Shown: positions 54,101 to 64,000 of the stretch, one piece after another
Layout of the letters: the number at the start of each line of letters is the position of its first letter
Numbering within the stretch: position 1 is the first letter of the stretch
NCBI RefSeq assembly: GCF_000247815.1
Contig: NC_021677.1
Coordinates: 10,108,137-10,172,136 of the forward strand
Direction of reading: 5' to 3'
Length of the DNA: 64,000 nucleotides
Source of the DNA: Ficedula albicollis
Lineage: Eukaryota > Chordata > Aves > Passeriformes > Muscicapidae
Translations under genes and position numbers: made by a program
Notes under the pieces: model-generated
Databases searched by the model: none
Told to the model about the DNA's origin: nothing
Seen by the model: the letters and a program-made list of their open reading frames with translations, nothing else

Positions 54101-57100
54101 AGCGTAATTTCCAGTACTTTTCCAGCTTTTCTTCCCACAATGAACAGGCACTTATTGACACATTCCTAAAATTTTGCTATGCCATGCCTTCTCCAAGGAC
54201 ATTTTATCTTGCACCACATAATCACTGGCATAATAAAGGTAGAGGAGGAGGGCAGAAGGTGAGGGGAGATCACCTAACCAACTGCTCCCCTCATTGGTCA
54301 ACATTGGCCAGATACCTCAATTGCTCAATCCCATCAGTTGTAAGGATTGAATTCTGAGCACTGGTTTTTGCCATGTTGTGTACCAAAAGGCTTTTAAGGT
54401 AAAGGTTTGCTTTTATATTATCATTCTCCGAGGGGAGATCACCTAACCAACTGCTTCCCTCATTGGTCAACATTGGCCAGATACCCCAATTGCTCAATCC
54501 CATCAATCGTAAGAATTGAATTCTGAGCACTGTTTTTTGCCATGTTGTGTACCAAAAGGCTTTCAAGGTAAAGGTTTGCTTTTATATTATCATTCTAAAA
54601 TGGTCTGGAAAATTTTGTGTTCTATTGCCAGGCATCACCACACTTAGTTCACAGATCACATTCCAAGGGATACATGACTTTGTTAACATAACATGAGAAA
54701 GAAGCTTAGAAGAAAAGAGAGAAAAGAAAATTAGGTCTATGCATTAAGGTACAAGCTGAACTGCAGAGGAAGCTGAACACTTTGTTTAGGGTATCTGGAT
54801 ATTCCAGTCCCACCTGTCTTAGGTCTCCTAATTTCCTGGGTTTCAGATACATGAAGGCAAGTTAAGAACCATATTGTAACTTGCATTAGCAGTCCAGAAC
54901 CTTGGTAAAGCAGAAATTTAAAAACACAGGTAATAGCTAAACCATTTTGTTGAGCATAAGTTTTACAGTGCCAATGTATACTATTTCTAAAGGAAGGTTT
55001 ATTCTTAAATTAAGTGTTTTCACTCTTATCAGAATATACTGGAACCTAAAAATCCTGGTTTGCAAAATTAATCCTGTTTTACCAGTGGGCAGGTTCAGCA
55101 AAAGAGCCATAGAAACCAACTTAAGGAATAGTGTAATTTTCTATAATGTAAGACTGTAAAGAATTACGTGAAGTTCAGCAATGCACCTCATCATTGCTAC
55201 CACAGATTGCCTACAGGGATTGAGACACAGCTGCCCTAAGACTTCACCATCCTCCAGAGCCACACAGTAGCTGGGGAGCCCCTGTCACAGGGAAGCACTG
55301 GAGACCCTCTCCAGAATTCAGAATTCCTATGGGTGTGTCCCCCTGCAGACAATGAGGCTTCTGACTGTGCTGGGACAGGGCCCAGCTTGGGCAGCGGGCA
55401 AGAAACAAGCTCACACCACCTCCTGAGTGGGAACATCTGGGGGCAGCCTCCTCTCCTGGGTTCCTCCCATAGCCTGGCCAGGGCTCAAGGAGGAACTCGG
55501 GGAGTTGCCTTTGCTCCTACACCCCCAAAACCCAGGTGTGGCCTTATCTGGTTTCTAAAATCGGAAGGTGAATACATGTTTTGACAATGAGTGGATACAT
55601 AGAACACATTGCTAATGATTCTCTGTTAATGAGTGGATACAAATATAACATTTGATTGGAAGGTTCATCTAGAGGTCAACTTTGGCTGAGGGCCTGTTGT
55701 TCAGGCCTCAGTACTTCAGTACATCAGCTCAAGGGGAGAAGTTACAGGAGCACAGGAGCTGTAGCTGAAATGACTGTTCTGTACCCTCCCATATTCATAG
55801 GAAGCGACAAACCTGTCTCCCAGAAACAACACCTCTGGCCTCAGATCTCCATGGACAATCTCTGCTTTGTGCAGCTTCTCTACCAGCAGCAGAAGATCAT
55901 GAACAACCAAGAAGATGATTTCCTTAGTGATGAAGTTACGGTCACGGAGAATATCCTGAAAAGAGAATAAATATCTATCTCTGTACCCTTTTACCTTAGA
56001 TTAGGTGAAGTATTTATAGCTCACCTTTTGTTCCATTATTCATCTGTACAGAGGTAACAGTCCCACCATAAACTCATTATAATCAGATTTTGCCCATGAT
56101 CAGCCCAGACAGAATTACAAGAACTGTAAGCTCTTAGGAGACATTATTACTCAAAATTGGACAAAAGATCAGGAGGGAGAAATTGAAAACTGAAATCACT
56201 ATTGAATTTCAGTCCTATTTGTATGCAACAATTCAAAATGCACTTACAAGACTTACAGCGCAAATCATTCAGCAAGACATTAATTGCTATGACCTTGCTG
56301 CAGCTGACTGGAATGTATTGAAAAAGGTCAAGTTAAACAACAGTTTTAGATGCAAATCTTGCTGTGGAATAACCTGTGGTTCTTGGCTCCAGTTCTTTAT
56401 GACTCACAAAGACAGAAAATGTGAAAAATTGGTTCAAGATTGTCTCTGAGAAGCACATGATCTATAATGAGAAACCAGACCCAACCGAGGCATTAACAGA
56501 CAGCCCTGATTTGTACACAGATAAAGACAGAGCATCTGTATTGCAGGATTAAACAGGAGCAGCTCTACAGCAAGGAGCATAACACCACTCCAAACTCACT
56601 ACTGGAACCCAAGCAGGAGTTTGGCCCCTCCATTTGTCCTTGGTTTGTCTGTACTGACCCTGAGCGTGAAGCAATTTATATCCTTGTGCACAATGGCACA
56701 GCCATCCTGGTACAGGTAACAGCTGCAATTCTCACTGAAGCTCTGGTCAAAGTCAGAATTCAAACGCTTCTGTAACTCAAGGATGATATAAAAATCCCAA
56801 GGCACAGGCTGAGAATACACCTACAAGAAGGTACATAAGAACATTTATTTTTGGAATAAAGTGAAAATTACTCATTTTCATATTATTCTTATCCTCTTTT
56901 TTTTTTCCCCCTCCCACTTGACCAAGGAAGACATTTCTCACAGTCAGAAATTTTTAATTTAGATCCACAACTAGGAAGAGGACTTAAAGTAGCAAAATTC
57001 ACACATGGAGTTCAGAAATTAAGTTTATATGAATGGATGAGATTTTATCAGTTCACACTTCTTGTACAATAACCATCATGTGTGTTACCTTTATTGCAAA

Positions 57101-60100
57101 TCCCTTTTGATCCCACTGGAAAATGCATCCAGTTGGAATGGTAAAAAACATCTTGTATTCTTCATTGTTCCAATATTCCATTTTGATGCAGTAAGTCTCA
57201 TTTCCTGTGTTGAAAGTTTACATTCATAAGCTGCTACAGTAAATAGCTGTTCCCAAGTCATTCCCCACCTGCACCACATAAAGCTAAGAGGGTGAATATG
57301 AACCATAAGTTAAATCCATTAGAACCCAAACCCTGCACTGCAGAACCTACCCAGTTCAACGTCTTTCTCAACCTCCATGTGAGGCAGAGCTCCAGTCTCC
57401 AAGTGAAAATCTGGAGAAGCAACCAGTGATGATAGCACAGAACCTAAAAGCTTTTTACGCTGTTCAGGGCTCCACAGGAACTGAGCTGCATCATCCTCTA
57501 AGAAAAAAAATATAATGAAGAGATGAGCTGAAATTGTGTTAACTCTTTGCAACTTGGTTATATCTGTCAGTAAAAGTAACCTGGATACTGGAAACTTTGG
57601 ATCCAAATTCTGATTTACCATTCATCTCTTAGCAAGTCAACTCATCTCTTTCCAATTGCTATGGGAAGTCAATGTGACCCTTGTCTTTAAAACTGCCTTA
57701 CAGACTTTCATGGTGAGGTCTCAAGGGTTCTGTACTGTAGCATCATGCAAAATGTATCTTTCACAAGAGACAAAGCTCTGAATCATTTCAGCCACAGCAG
57801 AATTCAAAATCATTCTGCAAATCAATACTCCTTTTTAAAATCTATGCCCAGAGCAAGTGATTAGTTTGGGGTTTTTACATTATGAGGTTTAGGGAAATTT
57901 AGTCCTTTGATTACAGCAGAGGTTGTATGTAAGAAAAGGAAAACAAAGTCGGACTCCACCTCTGCTGCTCACTGCACTGTTAAGAATTTAATGACTTTTA
58001 TCTCCTGGAAGACACGTGTAGGACTGGACTTATTTTCTTTCATAACAGAACATAAGGTCATTCAATAGATTAGTTGATCTGCAAAAAAACAAGGTAGCCT
58101 CAAGTGTTTACTCTGCTTGATCATTTGAGATAAAACACAAGAACTAGATGGCCTCTACTGCCTTCTCCCAAATGACATGGTTGTAATGAGGGAGAACATT
58201 TTAAACTTTCACAGTACACAGGTAAGAACCAGATTATTTACTGTTATGCCCACACTTAATTGAAAAGCATTGCAGTAAGTACTGCTCAGGAAGCAATTCT
58301 CTGAAAGATTCAGGAAACAGTGTAGACTGGAGGCTATGATGTGTTCCAAGCTTTTACCATCACAAACCTAGGAAATTTACTGGCATATTTTGCAGGAATA
58401 AACTGATGAACACCTGAAGTAATTGCTATTCTTCACACAGTATTAGGAATTACTACAGCCAGGGTGAGAGCTGCAGTTCAAGGGAGATGTGCAGAAATCA
58501 AGAAACAAAGCAACTGGAAAGATCCAAAGTTTAAGAAAGGACCATTAAAACATCTGAAGAAATGCCTTCTCTTTTTCTCTGAAGAGCTTTCTCATCTTGC
58601 TCTAAAGTTTTGTACATATGATAAAAACAAGACAAAGATCAAAAATATCCCAGCTATTTCAGTGACATCACTTCTAATTGTATTTTCATTCCAAGTCCCA
58701 AGCATGCTTCATTATAAAAAAGTCTGCAGGCACATGGGAACATAACTCTCCAGAGTAAATACACTGAATTTTCAAATACACAATTCTAATAAAGCACCAT
58801 AAACCAAAATCAAAGGAGTTAAAGCAGGTTAAACACCTTGAACACCATCATCCAACACACATCTAATTCCACAGGCCAGATTTTGAAGGCTTTTTGTGAC
58901 CATTTCTGTTCTAACTGTAATGTAAATATTTAGAACAGAGAGAAACAAGGGCCGTTAACCAGAAGAAAAATAAGCAAAGAAATTGACTATTTAAGTACCA
59001 GTACTGTTTTCCCACAATAGGAATAAGAAGGATACTGTGAAGCAGCACAACAGTTTACAGCATAGTTCAAATACAGATTTAAACCAAAATTATGCAACAT
59101 GCACTAGACTCCAAATTCGTATTCATTCTTTTCTAAGTAGTAGCTTATCAGCACATCAGGAGACACACAGTATGATTACAGAGAAAAAATGAACACTAAA
59201 CAAAACTACCTTACATGTTATTACTGCTATCCAGTCCCAATTTTTAATTTTGGAATTTGACCTCATTGCCCATGGAGACTGCCTGCTTTACTACCCTAAG
59301 TAACTTCTCCATCACCTTAATATTGACATGCTTTGGATGCTGACAAGCATCCCATACTGCACACCTCACTGCTGCTTCAGACAAGAGAGGCAAGTTCAGT
59401 CACAGTCATAGTAATGGGAAACACACAAAGCTGAGTGGGATGCAGGAAGGACAGAAAAACCCCATACATTTAGTGACAGCTGCAAGTTATTTGTTGTGAG
59501 TGAAATTGAGGGTAGCACTAACCAGTAACGTTTTCTCCAGAATCAGCAACCACTTCAGCAGGCAAGCTCTGAGCAAGCTCCAGCTTCTCACTGATCTGCA
59601 GGTATTTAATAGCAGACATTTGTATAACAGATGACAGAGAACCTCCTGAGACTGAAGAACCTGATGAGCGAGTATCTTCCAGGCTTGCTTCCATGATGGG
59701 GCTGTAAATAAAGCCATCAACTACTCAGACTTCCAAAGATACAAGTTGAAGATAATGTCAACCCGGGGCCTAGGAAAGGATACTGTGCACAGCCAGATTT
59801 AATTAACATGAATAAAATCTTTCCTATCCCTAGCAGAAAGCCAGAAGTCATGTCAGAGCTTCATTTCAATTTTGATGATTGATTATACTCAAAATCTTAG
59901 TCTACAGATGACTTTTTTAATCTTCTCTTCCACCAAATTTGACTGCTACAACAGAAGACATCCTGAATATTTATCACTCCCTTTGCTACAAAATTTCAGT
60001 GCTTTCAAAGCAGTGAAGGGTAGGGTGGAAAACAACTCCTCCTAATTACAGTCAGCAGGGTTTTCAAGGAACCTTCTGAGTAAAAAACACCTTCGGCATG

Positions 60101-63100
60101 GTGTACACGTTTACAATCTAAGAGCCAGCAAATCCAACTCAGCTCTAGATTAAGAAACTCCCATACAACAGATGTTTTTTCTTCACAATGACAAAAAAGT
60201 TTTTCTTCTCTCCAGCTTTTTTACTTTGTAGAAGAACTAAATTATAAACACTAAACACATTTTGTATAGTCAAAATAAGTGCAAAAGCCTATGAGGATAA
60301 AAGGAACTGGTGATTCTGCTTTTCATGTTTGAAAATTAAGACAGAAAGCATTTATTAATTTCTCTGCAAGTTACTTGGTTAAGAAAACTTCTACTTAAGT
60401 CCCATAGCAGTAATGCTGAAATGCCAAGAGGGCTTGCTATTACCTCCTCAATCTGCTCAAGGCAAAGTGGACCCTGAACTGAAGAATGGCTCTCTCCAGG
60501 ATATTCTGGTCTTTTCAGAAAACTTCCTTAGTAACACTAAAACCACAGCTGTGAAAGACATGCAGGAAAAGGAGCTTACAGTCCTTTACTGTTAATTACC
60601 TCAGTTTTTTTACACTGAGAGGTTCAGTGTATGCTCCTTCACACACCACTGTCTCCTGATTCAGAGGTGCACTCTTGGATTCTGGAGTGTCTCCCTTCAG
60701 TTCACTCTGAGAGAAAGGAGGAGCTAGGACTCCCTGAGCTACCACCCCGTGAAAGGGCGTTGAGGCCAGGTGGGCAGCCCTGTTAAAGTCACACGTGTCC
60801 TCTGGGTTGGCACATAGGGTCTTGTTCTTGTAGGAGCCTGTCACAATTGCATCCTCAGTCAAACGTTCAATTCCATTCAGCTCATCCTGAAAAAAAAAGA
60901 CATGAAAGCCTGCAGATTTTACGACAAATTTTTCTTTCTTTAAAAGCTGAACATTTCTCTTCCCTTTCTTTCACTCTACCATCTTTCAACATGCATAGGA
61001 CATTCAGTCTTCATGAATTCTACTTAGTATAAAATCCCAGAATGGTCCAGGTTGGAAAGGATCTTAAAGACCATCGACTTCCACCCCACCTCACCATGGG
61101 CAGAGACACTTTCCAGTAGTCCAGGTTGCCCCAAGCCCCGTCCAACCTGGCCTGGACACTTCCTGGGATAAGGCAGCCACAGCCACAACATGATATTTCC
61201 AGTATAATCTCATCATCACCCCATTCAATTACTGCCATGCCAGGCAGCCATTTAGAATCCTTGTTTTTCACATGTCATGCCAGTCCAGCCAAGCTGACTC
61301 AGTCTGACAGCAGCACATTGGTGCACTGGTGTCGCCTGGGCAGGAAATCTGGCATGGGCTGAATTGTTTCCTTACGCAGGCTGCTGCTGCTGTACTTTCC
61401 TTGGCACTCAGAGAATCCACAGGCTTAAGAACAGTGAGAGGGCGACGGGCACTCTTCCGGCTACGATCTGCTGAGCAGCTAAGAAGAAGTTACAGTCAGT
61501 TACATATTTATTAGAGCAGCTTCCAATCTCTAACAAATTCCTCTTGAGAGTTTAAGTCTATCGATAATTTCAATCAACCAATTTCTACTACAGAACTAGC
61601 AGTAAGCAAAAAATACAGCTCTTGAGAATGAAGTTTATACAGCAGCCTAAATAGTTCTAGGTTGAAGATGAAGAACAGAAGAGTATCTCCTCATTGTGTA
61701 CTCTGAGTAATTAAATAAAAAATACCAATATAAACAAAACAAAACACACACCCCCCACACACCCCTGCCAGAAACAGTTATTTCAGCTGCTGCAGCAAGT
61801 GCTTTGATGCTTCTGTTTTCCTTCCCTCTGAAATCTAGGTCTTGAATAATCCTACCTTATATTCTGATTTGTCAAAGTAGAGGATTCATCAAATATAGAG
61901 AAAAATGGAGCAGCAGCCGGTGCGGGAAGCAGACCTACATCTTTAAAGAAAAACCAAGAAGTTCAATCATATCCACAGTTCTTCCAAAACAGTATATCCA
62001 AAACAACTTAAAGTAGTTAATACATAGTCCTAAAAGTATGCTCGGAACAGGAAGTTACAGAGCTGGCATATAAAGAAGCCATTTAAAAAGACTTGGTTTA
62101 GTCATATTAATGAACCACCCCTTTACCACCACATTATGTGAGCTAACTTGCTGGGTTTAGACTATGCTTCAGAATTTGTACATTTTTCTGCAAGTTTGCC
62201 CTCATTACTCCATTCCTCCTTTTAAAAATGTATTTCCACTGTGGCTAACTGGGGATACATCAGGAGCCAGGATAACCTCTGTCAATAGCAACAGCAGTCA
62301 ACTCCAATCAGAAGTAAAGTTTTTCTGAATGTCACCTTCAATCAACAATATAAAATTTCTGGATGTATTCCCCTAGCAAAACCTCTGAGGAAAAATTACT
62401 TAAAGTAGTTACCAATCTAATGAAAACATTAAACTCTTCTGAGATAGTAAGTAGTTAGTAAGACTGCAAACATGAAAGATGGAACAAAACTTTACAGCTA
62501 CCAAAAGAAAAATGCTCTTCTGTTTGGAAGTCCTTTCAAATAGTGACAGTTCTCAGATGCTCCATGTTTTGCTCAATACAGTAAAAGGCACTACTAGCAT
62601 ACACACTGTCATTCTTCTAATCCACCTAAGCTTTGGGTTTTACTTTGCTGCATTCTTGGTATTCATGGAAGACTTCCCTTTAACCAAACCTCCTCGTAAA
62701 TGGTAAAAAACTTGACTACCTACTTTCAGAACAAGACGGTTTATGTGGTTGAGTATCTTCATAGATCTGGAACTCACTGTAAAAAAATGAAACAAACAAG
62801 TTTGTATTCTACAGACCTTCACAAAACCTAAGTAAACTCTATAAAAAAGGCAAGCCAAGCTGACAAATGCTACTTGCAGGGTTAAGATCCCACAGACAAA
62901 AAAATCAAACATATGGAGAAAGCGCACAGATCCTGATTACAGGCTGATGCCAAGGCTATATTCCATTCTACCTGACCATGTCACTAGTTGTACCTACATA
63001 GCCTCACAGGTGCTCTCCCTGCTGGCTAAAAAACTTCTCTATTACCTTCGTGACTGAGGCCGTTTCTCCCCATACTCTGTTGCGCTGGGAAAAGCAAATC

Positions 63101-63776
63101 CTTGCATTCCCAAAGGTGTGGAAGCTCCCATTACCTCTGCTGCCTGTGGAAACAAAGTCGCATTTCAGTTCTACAGTGGTAGAATTGCAAGCCAGGCAAA
63201 AAGGTTCCAAAAACATGAAGATAATCCCATGTAGTCATTAAAACCCTAATAGATAATAGTTGCCTTTACCCACTTTTATTTGTACTTACCTTACCTGCAT
63301 TTAGAAAGTCCACTTTTATTGCATAGTGTAGTTAAAAGGCATAATTTACTCTTGGCAACCATATTTACAATTTCATAGGAGATTTTAGTTACCCTGCAAC
63401 TGTTAAGGACATACGTAAGCAGTTACGTAGCTTACAACAAAGTCACAACTCTGTTTCATTATTTAAAATACTTGTTAAGAAGGCATTGTTTTGGAAACAC
63501 AGAAGGAAGAGAGAGAGAGAGAATATGCCTTACTAGTGAAGAATCCTTTCAAAAGAAGTTTAAAATGTGTTAGAAAAATAGCAGAAATGCTTCCTTCCAC
63601 ATTTCCTGGGTACTTTTATTTAAAATTGCAGCTACTTGGAAAAGAACAGTTAAATGAGGACAATACCTGTTCATGTGGTTGTTGCTGCTTGTCATCTTTC
63701 TTCTTTAATTTCTTTTCCAGCTCCTCAATTTTCCTTTGTATTTCTTCCTTCTTCCGTTCTATGGCTTGTATTTCAT
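47929..63776 (-). CDS. BUB1B: BUB1B (BUBR1), mitotic checkpoint pseudokinase, C-terminal 14 exons
   Basis: Fourteen segments join in frame through GT-AG junctions into about 650 residues, roughly the last 60% of a protein that is 1050 residues in human. In order they encode a charged coiled coil, a stretch with ABBA-type motifs (FSIFDE) that bind Cdc20, a conserved EDAIVTG and NPEDTCDF block, the KARD (KKLSPIME and two further phosphosites) that docks PP2A-B56, and a kinase-like domain. BUBR1 is a mitotic checkpoint complex subunit that inhibits APC/C-Cdc20 and stabilises kinetochore-microtubule attachment; that is family knowledge. The kinase fold keeps the beta-3 lysine (FAIKVYSQ) and the HGD motif, but DFG reads DFS and the catalytic-loop asparagine is Val. 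TPR, KEN and GLEBS exons are off the right edge. BUB1 is excluded by the KARD and C-terminal sequence. Confidence 0.95.
48119..51657 (-). other. BUB1B intron before the last exon
   Basis: This 3.5-kb intron carries a weak gag-like plus-strand frame at 50264-50770, listed separately. Nothing else was recognised. Confidence 0.8.
50264..50770 (+). pseudogene. Possible remnant of a retroviral gag-like reading frame
   Basis: An open frame of 168 residues is rich in Pro, Leu and Ser in its middle. Its last 30 residues loosely recall the start of a retroviral capsid domain. No LTR, zinc knuckle or pol fragment was recognised next to it. It may be an old endogenous element, antisense in a BUB1B intron, or a chance frame. 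Weak assignment. Confidence 0.22.
51658..51764 (-). CDS. BUB1B: BUB1B exon: C-lobe
   Basis: This 107-base exon lies between acceptor AATTGCAG|GTAGAC and donor TCAAA|GTAAGT. It encodes [20 protein letters not shown], then [12 protein letters not shown] plus two bases, and corresponds to the VDLFGIADLAHLLLF block of human BUBR1. It is found only by joining phases. Confidence 0.95.
52127..52298 (-). CDS. BUB1B: BUB1B exon: DFG-equivalent (DFS) region
   Basis: This 172-base exon reads [20 protein letters not shown], then HSLDLRLMP to SSLPYQ. Acceptor CTGCTCAG|GATCTG and donor TATCAG|GTGAGT. VDFS replaces the DFG motif, as in human BUBR1. Confidence 0.95.
52602..53012. repeat. 153-bp direct repeat flanking an assembly gap
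   Basis: The segment from GATGCCTTTTCACTG to TAGCAAATTAGCAT occurs at 52602-52754 and 52860-53012 and looks identical. A third partial copy (52758-52796) runs into the gap with one substitution (ATGAGCC against ATGGGCC). Confidence 0.92.
52798..52853. other. Assembly gap (run of N)
   Basis: Fifty-six N bases interrupt the repeat array. The true length and copy number of the array are unknown. Confidence 0.99.
54261..54596. repeat. Tandem duplication, unit about 169 bp, two copies
   Basis: The unit GAGGGGAGATCACCTAACC to TTTATATTATCATTCT occurs at 54261-54427 and 54430-54596, with about eight substitutions. This divergence argues against a simple assembly artefact. Confidence 0.93.
55813..55955 (-). 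CDS. BUB1B: BUB1B exon: catalytic-loop equivalent
   Basis: This 143-base exon begins [14 protein letters not shown] and contains [20 protein letters not shown]. Acceptor TTTTCAG|GATATT; donor GACAG|GTTTGT, which has T at +3 and +4. The aspartate of HGD is kept, but the Mg-binding asparagine five residues later is valine. Confidence 0.95.
55956..56658 (-). other. BUB1B intron
   Basis: This 703-base intron holds no further feature that I can see. Confidence 0.85.
56659..56820 (-). CDS. BUB1B: BUB1B exon: kinase-like N-lobe to hinge
   Basis: This 162-base, phase 0 exon encodes [20 protein letters not shown], then [20 protein letters not shown]. Acceptor CTTGTAG|GTGTAT and donor AGG|GTCAGT. The PVPWDFYI block and the Y-YQDGC hinge match BUBR1. 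Confidence 0.95.
57089..57204 (-). CDS. BUB1B: BUB1B exon: kinase-like N-lobe with beta-3 lysine
   Basis: This 116-base exon lies between acceptor CAACACAG|GAAATG and donor AAAG|GTAACA. It encodes [20 protein letters not shown] and ends GFAIK, the position of the ATP-pocket lysine. No glycine-rich loop is visible ahead of it, as in other vertebrate BUBR1. Confidence 0.92.
57351..57497 (-). CDS. BUB1B: BUB1B exon: region before the kinase-like domain
   Basis: This 147-base exon encodes [20 protein letters not shown] to [10 protein letters not shown], with acceptor TTTCTTAG|AGGATG and donor CTGG|GTAGGT. The end VEKDVELG aligns with the start of the kinase-like domain of human BUBR1. Confidence 0.94.
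57498..59522 (-). other. BUB1B intron
   Basis: This 2.0-kb AT-rich intron holds no recognisable exon or repeat. The flanking exons join in frame (split Glu codon), so no exon needs to be here. Confidence 0.85.
59523..59701 (-). CDS. BUB1B: BUB1B exon: KARD and downstream linker
   Basis: This 179-base exon reads [20 protein letters not shown], then [20 protein letters not shown]. Acceptor TTATTTACAG|CCCCAT and donor ACTG|GTTAGT. It carries the second and third expected KARD phosphosites (EAS and EDT) and the conserved LQI-EKLEL stretch. Confidence 0.95.
59702..60599 (-). other. BUB1B intron within the KARD
   Basis: This 898-base intron interrupts the KARD serine codon. A plus-strand open frame at 60413-60595 is not supported. 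Confidence 0.85.
60600..60886 (-). CDS. BUB1B: BUB1B exon: conserved mid-region and start of KARD
   Basis: This 287-base exon starts [17 protein letters not shown], contains [20 protein letters not shown] and ends LSVKKL plus two bases. Acceptor TTTTTTCAG|GATGAG and donor CTGAG|GTAATT. The end joins to the next exon as KKLS-PIME, creating the KARD. Confidence 0.95.
60887..61375 (-). other. BUB1B intron with CR1 insertion
   Basis: Most of this 489-base intron is taken by the CR1 fragment at 61026-61200. Confidence 0.85.
61026..61200 (-). mobile_element. CR1 LINE 3' fragment
   Basis: The plus strand reads CCCAGAATGGTCCAGGTTGG, then GATCTTAAAGACCATCGAC, CACCATGGGCAGAGACAC and CCCCGTCCAACCTGGCCTGG. 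This is the complement of the CR1 3' region, so the element runs in the same direction as BUB1B. Confidence 0.9.
61376..61478 (-). CDS. BUB1B: BUB1B exon: basic linker
   Basis: This 103-base exon, acceptor CTTCTTAG|CTGCTC and donor GCCTGC|GTAAGG, encodes [20 protein letters not shown] and ends with a run of four alanines and cysteine. RRPLTVLK aligns with the conserved RRPLAVLK-type segment of other BUBR1 proteins. Confidence 0.92.
61479..61855 (-). other. BUB1B intron
   Basis: This 377-base intron has a short CA/C-rich stretch at about 61738-61766 and nothing else of note. Confidence 0.85.
61856..61940 (-). CDS. BUB1B: BUB1B exon: Phe-box/ABBA motif
   Basis: This 85-base exon, with acceptor TTTAAAG|ATGTAG and donor ATAAG|GTAGGA, encodes [20 protein letters not shown] and TLTNQNI. 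FSIFDE is the conserved BUBR1 Cdc20-binding motif. Confidence 0.92.
61941..62723 (-). other. BUB1B intron
   Basis: This 783-base intron has no feature that I can support. Confidence 0.85.
62724..62776 (-). CDS. BUB1B: BUB1B exon: second ABBA-like motif
   Basis: This 53-base exon lies between acceptor TTTTTACAG|TGAGTT and donor GAAA|GTAGGT. It reads [17 protein letters not shown] plus one base of the next codon. F-Q-I-Y-E-D fits the ABBA pattern F-x-[ILV]-[FY]-x-[DE]. Confidence 0.85.
63046..63143 (-). CDS. BUB1B: BUB1B exon: linker
   Basis: This 98-base exon has acceptor TTTCCACAG|GCAGCA and donor CGAAG|GTAATA. It encodes [18 protein letters not shown] to EKRPQSR, a disordered-looking linker. 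The frame is fixed by the phases of both neighbours. Confidence 0.85.
63144..63666 (-). other. BUB1B intron
   Basis: This 523-base intron contains a short GA microsatellite at about 63510-63522 and nothing else of note. Confidence 0.85.
63667..63776 (-). CDS. BUB1B: BUB1B exon: coiled coil
   Basis: Acceptor TTCCTTAG|ATGAAA and donor GAACAG|GTATTG bound this 110-base exon. It completes a split Asp codon and encodes [20 protein letters not shown] and a [12 protein letters not shown] tail, a strongly charged helix with coiled-coil character. The exon before it is outside the window. Confidence 0.9.
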
Positions 63777-64000
63777 CTAAGGAAGAAAACACTCTAAGGC
63801 CCAATGCTTATTTCACATATAATCTGTGGCTGCAGCCTAAATTGTCAAGGGGCTGAAACTTCTGGTGGTCTTTCCTTGTCCCACAGATTCCATGTAAAGC
63901 TGTTGAATGTGTTACTGTCTCTGTACCTCATAGCAGTTAAACAACTATTCCAGCAGAAAAAGAGAAGCAGCTGCAAACACAGATGGAAGCAAATACAATT
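63777..64000 (-). other. BUB1B intron, cut by the window edge
   Basis: No upstream exon with matching phase was found before the right edge. Confidence 0.8.

Larger units (their letters stand above)
52299..55812 (-). other. BUB1B intron with assembly gap and duplications
   Basis: This 3.5-kb intron contains the N run, the duplicated segments around it, and a separate tandem duplication at 54261-54596. No exon is expected here because the flanking exons join in phase. Confidence 0.8.

Overview
The window is vertebrate nuclear DNA, most likely from a bird (possibly another sauropsid). It holds exon-intron genes with GT-AG junctions, long AT-rich introns, and several CR1 LINE fragments with the typical 3' end. 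The exact species cannot be told. Both recognisable genes lie on the minus strand and are read right to left: BUB1B (spindle-checkpoint protein BUBR1, C-terminal part only) at about 47.6-64.0 kb, then PAK6 (group II p21-activated kinase, complete coding region) at 2.9-18.1 kb. This tandem order matches the BUB1B-PAK6 arrangement of human 15q15.1.

Layout from left to right. 1-2.9 kb: sequence downstream of the PAK6 stop codon, including a possible unidentified terminal exon (96-265) with a nearby poly(A) signal. 2.9-18.1 kb: eight PAK6 coding exons that join in frame into a predicted 662-residue kinase with CRIB, linker and kinase domain. 18.1-47.6 kb: no convincing coding exon. This stretch has two CpG-rich islands (about 22.2 and 28.3 kb) that could be PAK6 promoters or 5' UTR exons, CR1 fragments, and many short tandem duplications, including a 775-bp unit present twice. 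47.6-63.8 kb: fourteen BUB1B exons that join in frame into about 650 residues. They cover the coiled coil, Cdc20-binding ABBA/Phe-box region, KARD (PP2A-B56 docking) and degenerate kinase domain. The TPR, KEN and GLEBS regions should lie beyond the right edge. An assembly gap (N run at 52798-52853) sits in a BUB1B intron between duplicated flanks.

BUBR1 and PAK6 are not known to act in one pathway; BUBR1 works at kinetochores and PAK6 downstream of Rho-family GTPases. I see no new multi-gene system. The most interesting points are a second ABBA-like motif in BUBR1, the fully preserved KARD split across an exon junction, the loss of catalytic residues in the BUBR1 kinase fold, the unidentified minus-strand exon at the left edge, decayed CR1 ORF2 pieces, and the unusual density of near-identical tandem duplications.
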